Source: Rhizobium sp. AQ_MP | Lineage (GTDB): Bacteria > Pseudomonadota > Alphaproteobacteria > Rhizobiales > Rhizobiaceae | DNA length: 64,000 nucleotides | Direction of reading: 5' to 3' | Assembly: GCF_014237835.1 (NCBI RefSeq) | Contig: NZ_JACJVI010000001.1 | Coordinates: 186,001-250,000 of the forward strand | Part shown: in pieces, positions 25,999 to 35,102 of the stretch | Layout of the letters: each line of letters opens with the position of its first letter | Numbering within the stretch: the stretch's first letter is position 1 | Program-made: the position numbers and the translations under genes | The notes under the pieces: model-generated | What the model was told of the DNA's origin: nothing | The model's database searches: none | Seen by the model: only the letters and a program-made list of their open reading frames with translations

Positions 25999-26012
25999 AG
26001 GGAGTGCCGACC

Positions 26013-27125
26013 ATGGCGTCCATCGACATCAACGAGGTCTCCAAGATCTACGACAAGAGCGGCGCCAAGGCCGTGGACAGCGTCGATATCCAGATCGAGG
26101 ATGGCGAGTTCATCGTGCTCGTCGGCCCATCTGGCTGCGGTAAGTCCACGCTTCTGCGCATGGTGGCGGGCCTCGAAGACATCTCCCAGGGCACGATTTC
26201 GATCGGCGACCGCGTGGTCAACCAGGTCGAGCCAGCGGATCGCGACATCGCCATGGTCTTCCAGAACTATGCGCTTTATCCGCACATGACCGTCTACGAC
26301 AATCTCGCCTATGGCCTGAAGAACCGCGGCACGCCGAAAGCGGAGATCGCCGCCCGCGTGGCGGAAGCGGCCAGGATGCTGGAGATCGAGAAGTATCTCG
26401 ACCGCAAGCCGCGCGCGCTTTCGGGCGGCCAGCGCCAGCGCGTCGCCATGGGCCGTGCCATCGTCCGCAAGCCGGCCGTCTTTCTCTTCGATGAGCCGCT
26501 GTCCAATCTCGACGCCAAGCTGCGCGTGACCATGCGCGGCGAAATTCGCAAGCTGCAGAAGCGGCTGAAGACCACGGCGATCTATGTCACCCATGACCAG
26601 TTGGAAGCTATGACGCTTGCCGATCGTCTTGTCGTCTTGAACGGCGGCCGCATCGAGCAGATCGGCACACCGCTTGAGGTCTATAACCGCCCCGCTTCCA
26701 CCTTTGTCGCGAGCTTCATCGGCTCGCCGGCGATGAACCTGGTCGATGCGCGGATCTCAGGCGGACGCCTGCTCTTTGCGGATGCGTGTCTCTTGAGCGG
26801 TGCTGGCTGGTCAGACGGTCCGGTCCGTCTCGGCATGCGCGCGGAAGATCTGGTCCTCACAAGCGACGAGGATGCCCAGTTCGCGATGACCATCGATTAT
26901 GTCGAGGAACTCGGCGCGCAGCGCCTGGTTCACGGCCTTGTCGCCGACCAGGTCTTGACGGCCGTGGTTGCATCCCACGTCGCGTTGAACGGCCGTCTGC
27001 CGCTGAAGATCGCCCCCTCCAGGCTGCATGTCTTCTCCGCCGAAAACGGTCGCCGTCTGGAACCCGTCCTCTCCCCATCCGAGGATCGGGCGAACGAAGA
27101 CAGCCCCGACCGCGCCTTTGCCTGA
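26013..27125 (+). CDS. ugpC: sn-glycerol-3-phosphate ABC transporter, ATPase UgpC
   Basis: The 370-residue ATPase has Walker [12 protein letters not shown] (Lys44), signature [16 protein letters not shown], Walker [16 protein letters not shown] and the H-loop [10 protein letters not shown]. The C-terminal third is the MalK-like regulatory (TOBE) domain. It drives import of glycerol-3-phosphate through UgpA and UgpE. A GTG three codons upstream (26004) is possible; the ATG is better supported by GGGAGTGCCGACC. About 110 bases separate it from gshB with no clear terminator. Confidence 0.95.
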   Translation: MASIDINEVSKIYDKSGAKAVDSVDIQIEDGEFIVLVGPSGCGKSTLLRMVAGLEDISQGTISIGDRVVNQVEPADRDIAMVFQNYALYPHMTVYDNLAYGLKNRGTPKAEIAARVAEAARMLEIEKYLDRKPRALSGGQRQRVAMGRAIVRKPAVFLFDEPLSNLDAKLRVTMRGEIRKLQKRLKTTAIYVTHDQLEAMTLADRLVVLNGGRIEQIGTPLEVYNRPASTFVASFIGSPAMNLVDARISGGRLLFADACLLSGAGWSDGPVRLGMRAEDLVLTSDEDAQFAMTIDYVEELGAQRLVHGLVADQVLTAVVASHVALNGRLPLKIAPSRLHVFSAENGRRLEPVLSPSEDRANEDSPDRAFA

Positions 27126-27235
27126 ACGCATTCGCAGCCGGCCTCATGCTCGCTTCAGCAAAATTCAAGAAGGGCGGCGTTGCCATCGCAAAGCGCGCCG
27201 CCTAAATCTGCGGGGCAATTGCAAGGGGATAGCGC

Positions 27236-28183
27236 ATGGCCAGAATCAGAAACGTCGCGGTCCAGATGGACCATGTGTCCACGATCAACATCGCGGGCGA
27301 CAGCACCTTCGCCATGAGCCTGGAGGCCCAGAGCCGCGGCTACAAGCTGTTCCACTACACGCCGGACCGGCTCTCCATGCGTGATGGCAAGATTTTTGCC
27401 ACCGTCGAGCCGATGGAACTGCGCGACATCAGGGGCGACCACTACACGCTTGGCGCCCCTGAGCGCGTCGACCTCTCGACGATGGACGTGATCCTGCTGC
27501 GGCAGGATCCACCCTTTGACATGGCCTATATCACCTCGACCCATCTGCTCGAGCGGATCCATCCGAAGACGCTCGTCGTCAATGATCCGGCCTGGGTACG
27601 CAATTCGCCGGAGAAGATCTTCGTCACCGAATTCGCCGACCTGATGCCACCGACCCTGATCACCAAGGATCCCGCCGAGATTGCCCGTTTCCGCCAGGAG
27701 CAGGGCGACATCATTCTGAAGCCGCTCTATGGCAATGGCGGCGCCGGCGTCTTCCATTCCACCCGCGACGATCGCAACTTCTCCTCGCTGATGGAGATGT
27801 TCGGTCAGATGTTCCGCGAACCCTTTATCGCCCAGGGCTACCTGCCGGCCGTGCGCAAGGGCGACAAGCGCATCATCCTCGTTGATGGCGAGCCCGTGGG
27901 CGCGATCAACCGCGTGCCGGCCGAACATGATGCCCGCTCCAACATGCATGCCGGCGGCAAGCCGGAGCCGACCGAACTGACGGCACGTGAGCGCGAAATC
28001 TGCGCCCGCATCGGCCCGGCCCTGCGCGAGCGCGGCTTCCTGCTTGTCGGCATCGACGTGATCGGCGACTACATGACCGAAATCAACGTGACGTCCCCGA
28101 CAGGCATCCGGGAGGTTAAGAAGTTCGGCGGCGCGGATATCGCGGCTCTCCTCTGGGATGCCATCGAGCGCAAGCGCGCCTAG
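27236..28183 (+). CDS. gshB: Glutathione synthetase
   Basis: The 315-residue ATP-grasp ligase joins gamma-glutamylcysteine and glycine to make glutathione. VRQDPPFD-type substrate motif appears as [17 protein letters not shown], the ATP-grasp segment as [15 protein letters not shown], and the C-terminal catalytic motif as [16 protein letters not shown]. The length matches proteobacterial GshB. The downstream inverted repeat at 28182-28216 may be a weak terminator. The gene is alone. Confidence 0.97.
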   Translation: MARIRNVAVQMDHVSTINIAGDSTFAMSLEAQSRGYKLFHYTPDRLSMRDGKIFATVEPMELRDIRGDHYTLGAPERVDLSTMDVILLRQDPPFDMAYITSTHLLERIHPKTLVVNDPAWVRNSPEKIFVTEFADLMPPTLITKDPAEIARFRQEQGDIILKPLYGNGGAGVFHSTRDDRNFSSLMEMFGQMFREPFIAQGYLPAVRKGDKRIILVDGEPVGAINRVPAEHDARSNMHAGGKPEPTELTAREREICARIGPALRERGFLLVGIDVIGDYMTEINVTSPTGIREVKKFGGADIAALLWDAIERKRA

Positions 28184-28216
28184 GGCCGTTCATTCCATTT
28201 GAAGTCGAACGGCTCT
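28182..28216 (+). terminator. Possible weak terminator after gshB
   Basis: AGGGCCGTTC (28182-28191) and GAACGGCTCT (28207-28216) are inverted arms that overlap the gshB stop codon, with a 15-base loop. The T-tract is missing, so efficiency is uncertain. Confidence 0.4.
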
Positions 28217-28410
28217 AAAGGCCTGTTTCGACGTTGAAGATGAGCGCTTGTTTGCCGTATGCAACCCGGAACAACTGTGGCCCTACTTGAGGCTGCGGAT
28301 GTTCCGTAAATGTTCTTGCGTTCCAATGCTTCTTATGCGAGATTGTTCCCGTCGCCACACGCAATATGAAGTTGCAGTGGCGACCATCGGTCGATCGGCG
28401 AGGACGGGCA

Positions 28411-29940
28411 ATGGTAGCGCGTGTCAGTACGGTTGCATTCCAGGGCATCGAGGGTGTGCCCGTCGAAGTTCAGGTCATGGTCGCCCCCGGCAAGACGGGC
28501 ATGCAGATCGTCGGCCTGCCCGACAAGGCAGTGGCCGAAAGCCGCGAGCGGGTGCAGGCGGCCCTGCATGCCTCGGGTCTGGCGCTTCCGGCCAAGCGCG
28601 TGACGGTCAATCTGGCACCGGCAGATCTGCCGAAGGAAGGCTCACATTTCGACTTGCCCATCGCACTCGGCTTGATGGCAGCCTTGGGCGCCATTCCGGG
28701 TGACGCGCTCTCCGGCTTTCTCGTGATCGGCGAACTCAATCTGGACGGCACGATTGCGCCGATCGCTGGCGCGCTTCCGGCCGCCATCAGCGCCAATGCC
28801 ATGGACAAGGGGTTGATCTGCCCGGCAGACAGCGGTGCCGAAGCCGCCTGGGCCGGCAGCGAGATCGACATACTCGCGCCCCGCAGTCTGATCGCGCTCG
28901 CCAACCATTTCCGCGGCACCCAGGTCCTGTCCCGACCGGAACCATCGATCCGGGCGCTGGCAGCCAACCTGCCTGACCTTGCCGACATCAAGGGCCAGGA
29001 AAGCGCGAAGCGGGCGCTGGAGGTCGCGGCTGCAGGTGGTCATAATCTGTTGTTCGTCGGTCCGCCTGGCTCTGGCAAGTCGATGCTGGCGGCGCGTCTG
29101 CCCTCGATCCTGCCGCCACTGTCTGCTGCCGAACTGCTTGAAGTCTCGATGATCCACTCGATCGCCGGTCAGCTTTCCGGCGGCAAGCTATCTGATCGTC
29201 GTCCCTTCCGCACGCCGCATCATTCGGCCACCATGGCGGCCCTGGTCGGGGGTGGCCTGAGGGCGAAACCCGGCGAGGCCTCGCTTGCCCATCACGGCAT
29301 TCTCTTCCTCGACGAACTGCCGGAATTCGCGCCTCCCGTGCTCGATGCCCTGCGTCAGCCACTCGAAACCGGTGAATGCATCATTGCCCGCGCCAATCAC
29401 CGGGTTTCCTATCCCTCCGACTTCCAGCTGGTGGCCGCGATGAACCCCTGCCGTTGCGGCATGGCAGGAGAGCCGGGCCATGTCTGCGCCCGAGGCATCC
29501 GTTGCCAGAGCGAATATCAGGGCCGTATCTCGGGGCCGCTGATGGACCGCATTGACATCCGTATCGATGTCCCGGCCGTTTCGGCAACGGATCTCATCCG
29601 GCCACGGGCCGCTGAAAGCAGCACCGAGGTCGCCAGACGCGTGGCTGCCGCCCGGGCCCGCCAACGCGAGCGCTTCGAGCGGCTTGGCCTACCGTTCAGC
29701 ACCAATGCCCGCTGCTCGACAGCGCTGATCGAGACGCTGGCAGAACCGGATGCTTCGGGGGTGCAGCTGTTGCGGGATGCCGCCGAAAAGTTCCGGTTTT
29801 CGGCGCGAGGTTACCATCGGGTGTTGAAGGTTGCGCGCACACTGGCAGACCTCGACGGTGCAGAGACCCTGGGGCGGATCCATCTGGCCGAGGCGATTTC
29901 CTATCGGATTGCGTCCGAAAGACTTGCAGCGGCAGCTTGA
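28411..29940 (+). CDS. comM: YifB/ComM family AAA ATPase (Mg chelatase-like)
   Basis: The 509-residue protein begins MVARVSTVAFQGIEGVPVEV and has the N-terminal YifB domain (GLPDKAVAESRERVQAAL, VNLAPADLPKEG). The AAA module has Walker A VGPPGSGKSMLAAR and Walker B LFLDELPEFAPPVLDALRQ, plus the family's cysteine cluster CRCGMAGEPGHVCARGIRC. ComM is a hexameric helicase for branch migration in natural transformation and homologous recombination. I chose ATG 28411 because it begins the conserved N-terminus; a start 45 bases upstream adds a non-conserved tail. Confidence 0.95.
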   Translation: MVARVSTVAFQGIEGVPVEVQVMVAPGKTGMQIVGLPDKAVAESRERVQAALHASGLALPAKRVTVNLAPADLPKEGSHFDLPIALGLMAALGAIPGDALSGFLVIGELNLDGTIAPIAGALPAAISANAMDKGLICPADSGAEAAWAGSEIDILAPRSLIALANHFRGTQVLSRPEPSIRALAANLPDLADIKGQESAKRALEVAAAGGHNLLFVGPPGSGKSMLAARLPSILPPLSAAELLEVSMIHSIAGQLSGGKLSDRRPFRTPHHSATMAALVGGGLRAKPGEASLAHHGILFLDELPEFAPPVLDALRQPLETGECIIARANHRVSYPSDFQLVAAMNPCRCGMAGEPGHVCARGIRCQSEYQGRISGPLMDRIDIRIDVPAVSATDLIRPRAAESSTEVARRVAAARARQRERFERLGLPFSTNARCSTALIETLAEPDASGVQLLRDAAEKFRFSARGYHRVLKVARTLADLDGAETLGRIHLAEAISYRIASERLAAAA

Positions 29941-29980
29941 TCGGCAAGGGTGTGGAAAAGCATGAAGCCTGGAAGGAGGA

Positions 29981-31024
29981 TCAGACCTGCTTCACCATGG
30001 GATTGAGCATGTCGACAGGCAGCGTCAGGGTGACTTCCGCACCACTCGCAGGATAGGTGATCTCCGTCTGGCCGCGCACGCCGGCGATCACTCGTTTCAT
30101 CAGGGTCGAGCCGAACCCTCCTGAGCCCGGTGGCGGGGCGAGGGGCGGCGGGCCGCCTGTTTCGCGCCAACGCAGCACGAGGTTCTGGTGGGCTGAGGTG
30201 TCGGTATCGATATGCCAGTCGAGGGATACCTGCCCGTGGCTGACGCTGAGCGCCCCGTATTTGGCGGCGTTGGTTCCAAGCTCGTGCAGGATCAGGCTCA
30301 GTACGACGACGGTCTGGCCGCCGATCGGCACGCGCGGACCGCTCGATGAAAAGCGCGAGGTGCCGACGATCGCGAAGGGTTCCAGCGCCTGGTCAATGAC
30401 GGCCTGCAGGGAGGCGTCCTCTCCCTGGCGCAATCCCCGTAACAGCAGGTTCGAGCGTCCAAGCGCGGTCAGTCGGTCTCTGAGTCTGGCAGCGAGTTCG
30501 TCCGCGCTTGATGCGTTCTTAAGCGACAGGCTGATGATGGCGTTGATGGTGGCGAAAATGTTCTTCAGCCGGTGGTCCAGTTCCTGTGCCATGACCTCCT
30601 GCTGCTCGGCCAGTCGCTGGATCTCTTCACGTGCCGTGATCTCGTGCCTGTAGGCGCTGGTCAGCAGATAGGTAAGCCCCAGCGCCGTGGTCACGACGAA
30701 CAGATAGAGGCTCATCGCCAGCAGCGTGCCGATGGAGAAATCGAAGCGGCCCGGGCTGATGAAGAAATACCAGGCGGAAAGGCCGGACAGGGCGGCCACG
30801 AGGATACCCTGACGCAACCCGAAGACAAAGCCGCAGATGATGACGGCCGGAAAAAAGGTGAGAAAGGGGAAGCCGGCGGGCAGCACGGAATCGAACCACG
30901 CGCGTATCGCAAGCGCGACAGCGAAGACCATCAGGCTCGCGACATAGGTCGCGACAAGTTTGCTCGGAGACAGCCTGTCTTGGACGGATGCGAAGGCCGG
31001 TAGGCGTTGTAGGAATGCGCGCAT
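29981..31024 (-). CDS. HWE-family sensor histidine kinase with N-terminal membrane module
   Basis: The 347-residue protein has four hydrophobic segments in residues 20-125 resembling the DUF4118 (KdpD-like) sensor module: FPFLTFFPAVIICGFVFGLR and WYFFISPGRFDF. A short coiled coil follows, then the dimerisation helix ELDHRLKNIFATINAIISL with phospho-acceptor His151, as in HWE/HisKA_2 kinases. The ATPase domain has N-box LILHELGTNAAKYGAL and GSGGFGSTLMKRV. No response regulator is adjacent, so its partner is elsewhere. HWE kinases often feed the general stress response of alphaproteobacteria. Confidence 0.9.
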   Translation of the reverse strand: MRAFLQRLPAFASVQDRLSPSKLVATYVASLMVFAVALAIRAWFDSVLPAGFPFLTFFPAVIICGFVFGLRQGILVAALSGLSAWYFFISPGRFDFSIGTLLAMSLYLFVVTTALGLTYLLTSAYRHEITAREEIQRLAEQQEVMAQELDHRLKNIFATINAIISLSLKNASSADELAARLRDRLTALGRSNLLLRGLRQGEDASLQAVIDQALEPFAIVGTSRFSSSGPRVPIGGQTVVVLSLILHELGTNAAKYGALSVSHGQVSLDWHIDTDTSAHQNLVLRWRETGGPPPLAPPPGSGGFGSTLMKRVIAGVRGQTEITYPASGAEVTLTLPVDMLNPMVKQV

Positions 31025-31134
31025 AAGTCCCCAGAAGATGCATTCGATTTCTCGGAAATCATCCTAACCCGGTAAAGGGATGCCCGCAATCGGAGGCAGA
31101 ACGCCGGAGGGTGCCCCGGCGTTCCATCAGGTCA

Positions 31135-32103
31135 TCACTCGCCGAGACCGGCAAAGAGCGCCGTCGAGAGGTAACGCTCGGCAAACGAGGGGATGATCAC
31201 GACGATCGTCTTGCCGGCGTTCTCCTCGCGCTGGCCAAGCTTGATCGCCGCGGTCAGGGCCGCACCCGAGGAAATGCCGACCGGAACGCCCTCAAGGCGG
31301 GCAACCAGACGCGCATGCTCGAAGGCTTCGTCATTGGTGACCGTGACGACCTCATCATAGACATGGGTGTCGAGGATCGCAGGTGCAAAGCCCGCGCCGA
31401 TGCCCTGGATCTTGTGCGGGCCGGGATTGCCGCCGGAGAGCACCGGGCTGTCGGCCGGCTCCACCGCGACGATCTTGATCTCCGGCTTGCGGCTCTTCAG
31501 GACCTGTCCCGTGCCGGTGATCGTGCCGCCGGTGCCGATGCCGGAGACGAGGAAGTCGATCGTGCCCTCTGTGTCGTTCCAGATTTCCTCGGCGGTGGTC
31601 TTGCGGTGGATCTCCGGATTGGCCGGATTCTCGAATTGCTGCGGGATGATCGCGTCCGGCGTCGTCTCTGCCAGTTCCTGCGCCTTGGCGATAGCGCCCT
31701 TCATGCCCTTCGCGCCTTCCGTCAGCACGAGCTCTGCGCCGAGCAGGGCCAGCATCTTGCGGCGCTCGATCGACATGGTCTCCGGCATGGTGAGGATCAG
31801 TTTGTAACCCTTGGCGGCAGCCGCGAAGGCAAGTGCGATGCCGGTATTGCCGGAGGTTGGCTCGATCAGCGTGGTCTTGCCGGGGACGATCTTGCCCTGG
31901 GCTTCCAGGCTCTCGATCATGGCGACGCCGATGCGGTCCTTGACCGAGGCGATCGGGTTGAAGAATTCGAGCTTGGCGAGCAGATGCGCCTTGACGCCTT
32001 TCTCCTTGGCCAGCTTGTCGAGCCGCACGATGGGCGTATCGCCGATCGTCTCCGTGATCGAACCATAGATGCGTCCGCGACCGGGTTTCTTCTGCTCAGT
32101 CAT
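31135..32103 (-). CDS. cysK: Cysteine synthase A (O-acetylserine sulfhydrylase)
   Basis: The 322-residue PLP enzyme makes cysteine from O-acetylserine and sulphide. The PLP lysine is Lys55 in [32 protein letters not shown] binds substrate, and the phosphate cup is [27 protein letters not shown] is the conserved loop. Residue pattern and length fit CysK rather than cystathionine synthase. Gene is alone; the LysE-type exporter gene follows on the same strand upstream of nothing else in common. Confidence 0.95.
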   Translation of the reverse strand: MTEQKKPGRGRIYGSITETIGDTPIVRLDKLAKEKGVKAHLLAKLEFFNPIASVKDRIGVAMIESLEAQGKIVPGKTTLIEPTSGNTGIALAFAAAAKGYKLILTMPETMSIERRKMLALLGAELVLTEGAKGMKGAIAKAQELAETTPDAIIPQQFENPANPEIHRKTTAEEIWNDTEGTIDFLVSGIGTGGTITGTGQVLKSRKPEIKIVAVEPADSPVLSGGNPGPHKIQGIGAGFAPAILDTHVYDEVVTVTNDEAFEHARLVARLEGVPVGISSGAALTAAIKLGQREENAGKTIVVIIPSFAERYLSTALFAGLGE

Positions 32104-32246
32104 GTGTTTCTCCCTGGTGATTTGGTTGAGCAGAGCTTACGCCGCACGTTGCGCGCATGCCAGCATGCTCATGTCGCCGGGCAGGCCATCCTTGGAAAAA
32201 TCTGCCCCGGTTGCCCGCGAGACGGTCTCTGGCGCCGTGTCGGTGC

Positions 32247-32864
32247 TCAACTGGCGCGCACCGCGATATAGGCGGCAGTACCGGCCAGAATGCCGGCCGC
32301 ACTGCGGTTAAGCATCTTCAGGGCTTCGGGACGCTTCAGCAATCCACGCGCCTGGGCGGCGAGCAGGATATAGGGCAGCAGGACCGCCATCAGCACGATG
32401 AAGGTCAGGCCGACAAGCAGGACATAGTCGGCAAGCCCGATTGCCTCGAGCGGTATCAGCGTCGGCACCAGTGCGACGTAAAACAGCATGGTCTTCGGGT
32501 TGCCGAGTGTCACCAGCAGGCCGGAGAGAAAGGACATGGAGGGGCGAATTGCCTTTTCCGCCTTGATGTCCTGGGGAACAAGGCCGGCCGTCCAGAGCTT
32601 CCAGGCGACATAGACGAGATAGGCGGCGCCGAGAAATTTCAGGATCAGGAACGGCGTGACGAATGTCTTGGCCAAAACCGAGAGCCCGAGGATCACCGCG
32701 GTCAGATAGACGAGATCGCCGAGGATGAGCCCGAGACCCATGAAGAAGGTCGGCCGGAAGCCCGAGCCCAGGGCCCGCGCCACGATCGCGGTCATGCCGG
32801 GTCCCGGAATGGCCGCCGCGATGAAGAGCGCGCCGCAATAGGCAATGATTGTCGTCAGGGTCAT
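32247..32864 (-). CDS. LysE/RhtB family exporter (first of a divergent pair)
   Basis: The 205-residue protein has six hydrophobic segments and the LysE/RhtB signature IPGPGMTAIVARALGSG near its N-terminus, plus LVTLGNPKTMLFYVALVPTLIP. Family members export amino acids or their derivatives, including homoserine, threonine or toxic intermediates; the substrate here is unknown. It is divergent from a second LysE-type gene at 32990, with about 125 bases between. Confidence 0.88.
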   Translation of the reverse strand: MTLTTIIAYCGALFIAAAIPGPGMTAIVARALGSGFRPTFFMGLGLILGDLVYLTAVILGLSVLAKTFVTPFLILKFLGAAYLVYVAWKLWTAGLVPQDIKAEKAIRPSMSFLSGLLVTLGNPKTMLFYVALVPTLIPLEAIGLADYVLLVGLTFIVLMAVLLPYILLAAQARGLLKRPEALKMLNRSAAGILAGTAAYIAVRAS

Positions 32865-32989
32865 GGGTGTCCTCCTGCGTCGCGATTCCTAAACCTGGAG
32901 CGAAAGACTTGCAACGGTGACACGATCGCGGTTGCGGCCCCGAGACGGTTGCCGTTACGAGGCATCAACCGCCGTGAGGAAAAGATCTC

Positions 32990-33622
32990 TTGCCAAGCAT
33001 GCCCGCATTCCTTGCCTTCAGCCTTGTCTGCCTTGGTATGGTGCTGACGCCCGGGCCGAACATGACCTATCTGGTGTCCCGGTCTATCTGCCAGGGCCCC
33101 ATGGCAGGCCTCATTTCGCTGGGCGGCGTGGCTCTTGGCTTTGTCGTCTACATGCTTCTCGCAGCCTTCGGCATCACCGTCCTGCTGCTCGCCGTTCCCT
33201 TCGCCTTCGAGGTGCTGAAATTCTGTGGCGCGCTCTATCTCGGCTGGCTCGCTTGGCAAGCGTTGAGGCCTGGAGGCCGCTCGCCCTTTCATGTGCGTGA
33301 TCTGCCCGCTGACAGTCCCCGCAAGCTCTTCTTCATGGGACTTGTCACCAACCTGCTGAACCCCAAAGTCGCGATTCTCTACATGTCGCTTTTGCCGCAG
33401 TTCATCGATCCTACCCGCGGCAGCGTTCTGCTCCAGTCGCTGGTTTTGGGTTTTACGCAGATCGTCATCGGCGTGACGGGCAACGGCCTGATCGCCCTGT
33501 CCGCAGGCTCTATTGCGGTCTTCCTCGCCGGGCGCCCGTTCTGGATGGTGGTGCAGCGCAGGCTCATGGGCACGGTGCTCGCGGCTCTCGCGATCCGCAT
33601 GGTGACGGAAGCGCAGCGCTGA
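32990..33622 (+). CDS. LysE/RhtB family exporter (second of a divergent pair)
   Basis: The 210-residue membrane protein has the family motif LTPGPNMTYLVSRSICQGP and LVTNLLNPKVAILYMSLLPQFI, with six hydrophobic segments. It is only moderately similar to its divergent neighbour. The TTG at 32990 has GAGGA 9 bases upstream; the ATG at 32999 would be too far from that site, although it better matches family starts. No regulator of the LysG type is nearby. Confidence 0.88.
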   Translation: MPSMPAFLAFSLVCLGMVLTPGPNMTYLVSRSICQGPMAGLISLGGVALGFVVYMLLAAFGITVLLLAVPFAFEVLKFCGALYLGWLAWQALRPGGRSPFHVRDLPADSPRKLFFMGLVTNLLNPKVAILYMSLLPQFIDPTRGSVLLQSLVLGFTQIVIGVTGNGLIALSAGSIAVFLAGRPFWMVVQRRLMGTVLAALAIRMVTEAQR

Positions 33623-33644
33623 ACATCCGAAATAGGGCCACTTC

Positions 33645-34529
33645 TCAGAAATCTGCCAGGGGCGAGAGCATGAAAGGCTGCGTCAGAGACGCAGGCTCAA
33701 GGTCCTTTACCATGAGCACACAGGCGCTTTGATGCGGTCTTGCTGCACCTTTCCAATCCAGCCGATCTACGGGGAAGAAAACCTCGGCATTCTCGAAATT
33801 CGGCCCGAGGCTTGCCACGATATGGCTCAGCGGCGGGACATAGCGGGCCGCGACATCCAGGATCTGCAGCGACGTTTGCCCCTGGGGCTTCCAGGCAATC
33901 ACTGCACTGTCTTCCGCCAGCAGGCTCAGTCTGATATCCGAATCAAAGTGGGCGTTAAGCAGGAACATTTCCTTTTGCCTAACGACGGAGAATGTTTCCG
34001 AGACGGGTTGCCGAGTCTCGAGCGCCATCTGAACGATGTGGAGATCCGCCGTTTGCTTCAGGTCGAGGTCACGCGCTCTGGGCACAGGCAAGTCAGCTTG
34101 TGGAACGGCACCATAAAATTTGAACTGGGGTATGATCCGAAAGCCGTAGGGTTCATAAAGCCCCGGCTTGTCCGTCAGCAACATCCCGGCTTCGAAGCCT
34201 CCGCGTTCCGCCCAGTCGAAGGCTCGCTTCATTAGGGTCCGGTATAGCCCCTGTCCGCGATAACCCGGCAGCACGGCTCCAGACTGGTAGCCAGCGGCCC
34301 GAACCATACGGCCATTGACAACAAGTGGCATGGAGAAGGCGGAGAAATTCGCAACGCATCGTCCTAACGGATCGAAATAGCCGAACGGCATGGATGTGGG
34401 ATCAGGTCCGCCCAGTTTCATCTGGTTGGAGATGTCGATGTTGAAGATGTCCTGGAGCAGCTCCGCGAGCGCCTGAAACGCCGGAGGATCTCCAAAGTAA
34501 CCTTCCCGCAGCGTCAGTGCCTCCAGCAT
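33645..34529 (-). CDS. GNAT family N-acetyltransferase
   Basis: The 294-residue protein starts MLEALTLREGYFGDPPAFQAL. The acetyl-CoA-binding motif A is LPGYRGQGLYRTLMKRAFDWA, preceded by AAGYQSGAV, so a GNAT domain occupies the N-terminal 150 residues; the rest resembles the sterol carrier-like tail of Eis-type acetyltransferases only loosely. The acceptor is unknown. I prefer this ATG over the upstream open extension, which overlaps dut. It lies 10 bases after dut on the same strand. Confidence 0.85.
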   Translation of the reverse strand: MLEALTLREGYFGDPPAFQALAELLQDIFNIDISNQMKLGGPDPTSMPFGYFDPLGRCVANFSAFSMPLVVNGRMVRAAGYQSGAVLPGYRGQGLYRTLMKRAFDWAERGGFEAGMLLTDKPGLYEPYGFRIIPQFKFYGAVPQADLPVPRARDLDLKQTADLHIVQMALETRQPVSETFSVVRQKEMFLLNAHFDSDIRLSLLAEDSAVIAWKPQGQTSLQILDVAARYVPPLSHIVASLGPNFENAEVFFPVDRLDWKGAARPHQSACVLMVKDLEPASLTQPFMLSPLADF

Positions 34530-34539
34530 GCTGGCGCCC

Positions 34540-35016
34540 TCACACCCCGGTCGACCCGAACCCGCCCGCACCGCGCGTCGTGTCGCTCGTCTCGTTCACC
34601 TCGGTCACCCGCACCTGCGTCACCGGTGCGATCACCATCTGGGCGATCCGCATGCCGCGGGTGATGACGAAATTCCCCTGGCCGAGATTGATCAGCAGCA
34701 CCTTCACCTCGCCGCGATAGTCGCTGTCGATGGTGCCGGGCGTGTTGAGGCAGGTCACGCCGTTCTTGAAGGCAAGCCCCGAGCGTGGCCGGATCTGGGC
34801 CTCGAAGCCTTCGGGGATTTCCATGATGAAGCCGGTTGGCACCAGAGCTCTGGCGCCCGGTGTGAGTGTCATCGGCTGACCCTCTTCGACAGCCGCACGC
34901 AGATCCATCCCCGCTGCCCCGGCCGTCTCGTAGGCGGGAAGCTCAAGCCCTTCGCCATGCGGCAGGCGCTTGAGTTTGAGCACGGGACCGAGGATGTCGG
35001 AACGGATGGCGGCCAT
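34540..35016 (-). CDS. dut: dUTP diphosphatase (trimeric dUTPase)
   Basis: The 158-residue enzyme hydrolyses dUTP to dUMP and PPi, keeping uracil out of DNA and supplying dTMP synthesis. The five trimeric dUTPase motifs are visible: [30 protein letters not shown] with the catalytic Asp, GMRIAQMV, and the C-terminal [10 protein letters not shown]. It is followed by the GNAT gene and is divergent from prfC. In many rhizobia dut adjoins coaBC; here coaBC lies about 6 kb away. Confidence 0.97.
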   Translation of the reverse strand: MAAIRSDILGPVLKLKRLPHGEGLELPAYETAGAAGMDLRAAVEEGQPMTLTPGARALVPTGFIMEIPEGFEAQIRPRSGLAFKNGVTCLNTPGTIDSDYRGEVKVLLINLGQGNFVITRGMRIAQMVIAPVTQVRVTEVNETSDTTRGAGGFGSTGV

Positions 35017-35102
35017 GGCGGATTTCCTTTGTTGTCCGCGCTCAATTGCATATTGGCCCTCGAAACGCTAGATAACCGCCCGACCAGAAGGAATTCCGAG
35101 AT

